Below are positions 62,153-64,000 of a DNA stretch of 64,000 nucleotides, one piece after another. The DNA is from Bog-532 sp963742865 (GTDB taxonomy: Bacteria > Actinomycetota > Actinomycetes > Streptosporangiales > Streptosporangiaceae). A model generated the notes under the pieces. That model saw nothing but the letters and a program-made list of their open reading frames with translations. It had not been told where the DNA came from and ran no database searches. Both the position numbers and the translations under genes were made by a program. The stretch spans positions 310,001 through 374,000 of the forward strand of contig CAVUNW010000016.1 in assembly GCA_963742865.1 (NCBI GenBank), read 5' to 3'. Each line of letters starts with the position of its first letter. Position 1 is the stretch's first letter.

Positions 62153-62944
62153 ATGGCCACCGACGTCAGCATCCACCTCGACGACAGCATCGCCCTGCTG
62201 CGTCTGGACGGTGCGGAGCGCATGAACGCCATCGGCTCGCACACCTGCCGGGCGCTGGCGGCCGCGGTCGGCCAGATCGAGAAGAACGGGCAGACCCGGG
62301 CCGTCGTCGTGCACGGCTCCGGCCGGGCGTTCTCCGCGGGCGCGGACATCGAGGAGATCAGCGGGTTTGCGTCGGACCGCGACTTCGAGCGGTTTATCCA
62401 CGGTTTCACCGATGTGCTCGCTCTCCTGGAGAGCAGCCCGCTGCCGTTCGTCGCGGCGATCAACGGCCTAGCGCTCGGCGGCGGGCTGGAACTGGCCATG
62501 GCGTGCGATCTGCGAGTCAGCGCCGCCGGCACCAAGCTGGGGCTGCCGGAGGCGAAACTCGGGGTCCTGCCCGGCGCGGGCGGCACGCAGCGGTTGCCGC
62601 GGCTGGTCCCGCGCGGCGTGGCCAGCGAGATGCTGATGCTGGGCCGGACCATCGACGGCGCCCGGGCCTATCAGCTGGGTCTGGTCAATCAGCTCGCGTC
62701 CGCCGCGCCGGCGATCCTGGCGGACGCGGTGACCCTGGCCCGGGAGCTGTCCGCCGGGGCCTGGCTCGTCCCGGCGCGGGCGAAGTCGCTGCTGCACGAG
62801 ACCGCCGGATCCGGACTCGGCGAAGGGATCACCCGGGAGCGCGAGGTCGCCACCGAGCTGTTCGCGACGCCGGACGGCCGGGAGGGCTTCGCGGCTTTCA
62901 CGCAGCACCGGGCGCCTGCGTTCGCCCCGGGTCAGCCGTCATGA
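62153..62944 (+). CDS. Enoyl-CoA hydratase (crotonase, BadK-like)
   Basis: 263 residues from the ATG at 62153. VVVHGSGRAFSAGADIEEIS and FVAAINGLALGGGLELAMAC provide the oxyanion hole. LGLPEAKLGVLPGAGGTQRL carries the classic hydratase Glu and the GxGGTQRL loop, so this is a catalytically complete enoyl-CoA hydratase. It fits BadK, which hydrates cyclohexene-carboxyl-CoA, but straight-chain hydratases look alike. It overlaps the next dehydrogenase by four bases (ATGA). Confidence 0.88.
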   Translation: MATDVSIHLDDSIALLRLDGAERMNAIGSHTCRALAAAVGQIEKNGQTRAVVVHGSGRAFSAGADIEEISGFASDRDFERFIHGFTDVLALLESSPLPFVAAINGLALGGGLELAMACDLRVSAAGTKLGLPEAKLGVLPGAGGTQRLPRLVPRGVASEMLMLGRTIDGARAYQLGLVNQLASAAPAILADAVTLARELSAGAWLVPARAKSLLHETAGSGLGEGITREREVATELFATPDGREGFAAFTQHRAPAFAPGQPS

Positions 62945-64000
62945 ACGTCAACTACCCGCCCGAGGCCGAGGACTTCCGGTCCGAGGTCCGGGCGTTCCTG
63001 CGCCGGGCGCTGCCCACGGACTGGCGGGGCCTGGGCTCACTGAGCAGCGAGCAGGCGCGTGAGTTCACCGCCACGTGGCGGGCGAAGCTGGCAGCGGAGG
63101 GTTACCTCACGCCCAGCTGGCCGCCGCAATACGGCGGCGCCGGGCTGTCGCGGCTGCAGCAGGTCGTGCTGACCGAGGAACTCGCCACCGCGGGCGTGCC
63201 CTTCAACGGCCGGAACGACACCTTCAGCATCAAGATGATCGGCAACCTGCTGCTGCGATACGGCACCGACGAGCAGAAGAGCTATTTCCTGCCCCGCATC
63301 GTCAGCGGCGAGCATCGCTGGTGCCAGGGTTTCTCGGAGACCGAGGCCGGCTCGGACCTGGCCTGCGCACGAGGGCGCGGCTCGTGCCGGGCAATAGTGA
63401 AGTGGGGATGGGGAGGAGTGAAGTGGGGAGCGGGTGGGGCGGCGGTGAATGGGTCATCGACGGCCAGAAGATCTGGACGTCCGATGCCCTCACCGCCAAC
63501 TGGATGTTCCTGCTGGCCCGGACCGACCCCGGCGCCGAGCGCCATCGCGGCATCACGATGCTCCTCATGCCCATGGAGCAGCCCGGTATCGAGGTCCGGC
63601 CGATCCGCATGATGACCGGGACCGGCAACTTCAACCAGGTGACGTTCGACGGCGCCCGCACGGCCCAGGGGAACGTCGTCATCGGCCCCGGCGAAGGCTG
63701 GCAAGCCGCGATGGCCCTGCTCGGGCTCGAACGCGGCGACGAAGCGGCCACGAACCCGATCTACTTCCGGGCCGAGGTGAACCGGCTCATCGAACTGGCT
63801 CGCGAGCGCGGGCTCGGCCACGACCCGCTCGTCCGCGATGAACTCGCCCGCGCCTGGACCCGTGCAGAGATCATGAAGTACCTCGGCTGGCGCACGCTCA
63901 CCGGCTGGCTGAAGGGAGAAGTGCCCGGACGGGACACGTCGGTGTCCAAGCTCTACTGGAGCGAGCACCATCGCCAGGTCACCGACCTGGCGATGACGCT
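62941..64000 (+). CDS. Acyl-CoA dehydrogenase, frameshifted and cut by the right edge
   Basis: The ATG at 62941 overlaps the crotonase stop. The first 140 codons are normal: YPPEAEDFRSEVRAFLRRAL, SWPPQYGGAGLSRLQQVVLT, CQGFSETEAGSDLA. At about 63361-63364 the frame changes; downstream the reading LRTRARLVPGNSEVGMG, EWVIDGQKIWTSDALTANWM and YWSEHHRQVTDLAMT continues in another frame to the window end. GACCTGGCCTGCGC instead of an expected GACCTGGCCGGCCTGCGC suggests that one GGCC of a repeat was lost (four bases), by slippage or error. A G-rich insertion before EWVIDGQKIW is shared with the gene at 56691. The C-terminus is off-window. Confidence 0.75.
63397..63453 (+). repeat. G-rich tract inside acyl-CoA dehydrogenase gene
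   Basis: GTGAAGTGGGGATGGGGAGG, then GTGAAGTGGGGAGCGGG; the unit GTGAAGTGGGGA occurs twice. At least five runs of three or more G. Encodes the Gly-rich loop before EWVIDGQKIW, the same site as in the dehydrogenase at 56691. Confidence 0.75.

Overview
This 64 kb window is GC-rich, densely coded DNA from an actinomycete (Actinomycetota). The assignment rests on GTG/TTG starts behind GGAGG-type ribosome sites, GTGA/ATGA stop-start overlaps, a DUF1918 protein, a DUF6907 protein, an F420-type luciferase-like oxidoreductase and a mycobacterial-type EtfD. The order cannot be fixed from sequence alone. No rRNA, tRNA or CRISPR array was seen, and the only mobile-element trace is the tail of a probable serine recombinase.

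Most of the window is a catabolic island for CoA-thioester chemistry. I count six acyl-CoA dehydrogenases (one frameshifted and cut by the right edge) plus one fragment, two AMP-forming CoA ligases and one PaaK-type ligase with a partial homologue, three SCP-x-type thiolase-like proteins and one classical thiolase, an HMG-CoA-synthase-like/DUF35 fusion, two free DUF35 OB-fold proteins, three crotonases, three MaoC/FAS1-type hot-dog proteins, two PaaI-type thioesterases, six intact or nearly intact SDRs, one CaiB-type CoA-transferase, three amidohydrolase-2 proteins and one D-aminoacylase-like protein.

Layout. 1-2.2 kb: patatin start, Ltp2-like thiolase homologue and DUF35. 2.2-6.4 kb: three ligase-type genes and a fused SDR/ligase relic. 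6.3-8.7 kb: DUF6907, acyl-CoA dehydrogenase and relics. 8.7-13.0 kb: a separate block that stands out from the rest: GTP cyclohydrolase II fused to a RibD-type reductase, an alcohol-dehydrogenase-like protein, a 6-pyruvoyl-tetrahydropterin-synthase homologue, a glycosyltransferase and a histidine phosphatase. 13-15.8 kb: VOC protein, AraC regulator and gene-poor DNA. 15.8-22.8 kb: minus-strand run of amidohydrolases, an acyl-CoA dehydrogenase pair, thiolase and DUF35. 22.9-29.6 kb: amidohydrolase, SDRs, LLM protein, SnoaL-like protein and acyl-CoA synthetase. 30-34.8 kb: branched-chain-type ABC importer with a LivH-LivM-LivG fusion. 35-46 kb: SDRs, FadR, HMGS-DUF35/thiolase/MaoC operon, a type II Pat-like acetyltransferase and a thioesterase. 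46-50.2 kb: etfD-etfB-etfA. 50.3-64 kb: thioesterase, CaiB, SDRs, acyl-CoA dehydrogenases, crotonases, a second FadR and a BadH/BadK-like set.

A coherent reading is that the ABC importer takes up an organic acid or amide, hydrolases and CoA ligases prepare and activate it, acyl-CoA dehydrogenases, hydratases, SDRs and thiolases or aldolases shorten it, and EtfBA/EtfD pass the electrons to the quinone pool. The substrate is not identifiable. Alicyclic or steroid/terpenoid-like side chains fit the DUF35-thiolase pairs, the paired dehydrogenases and the BadH-like enzyme. Two FadR/GntR proteins are the likely regulators, and AT-rich promoter islands, several sharing short motifs, punctuate the GC-rich sequence.

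At least nine small indels break otherwise well-conserved genes. They look more like sequence error than decay and should be checked before any gene is called dead. A few other relics (SDR/ligase, ALDH, acyl-CoA dehydrogenase tail) look like real deletion scars.
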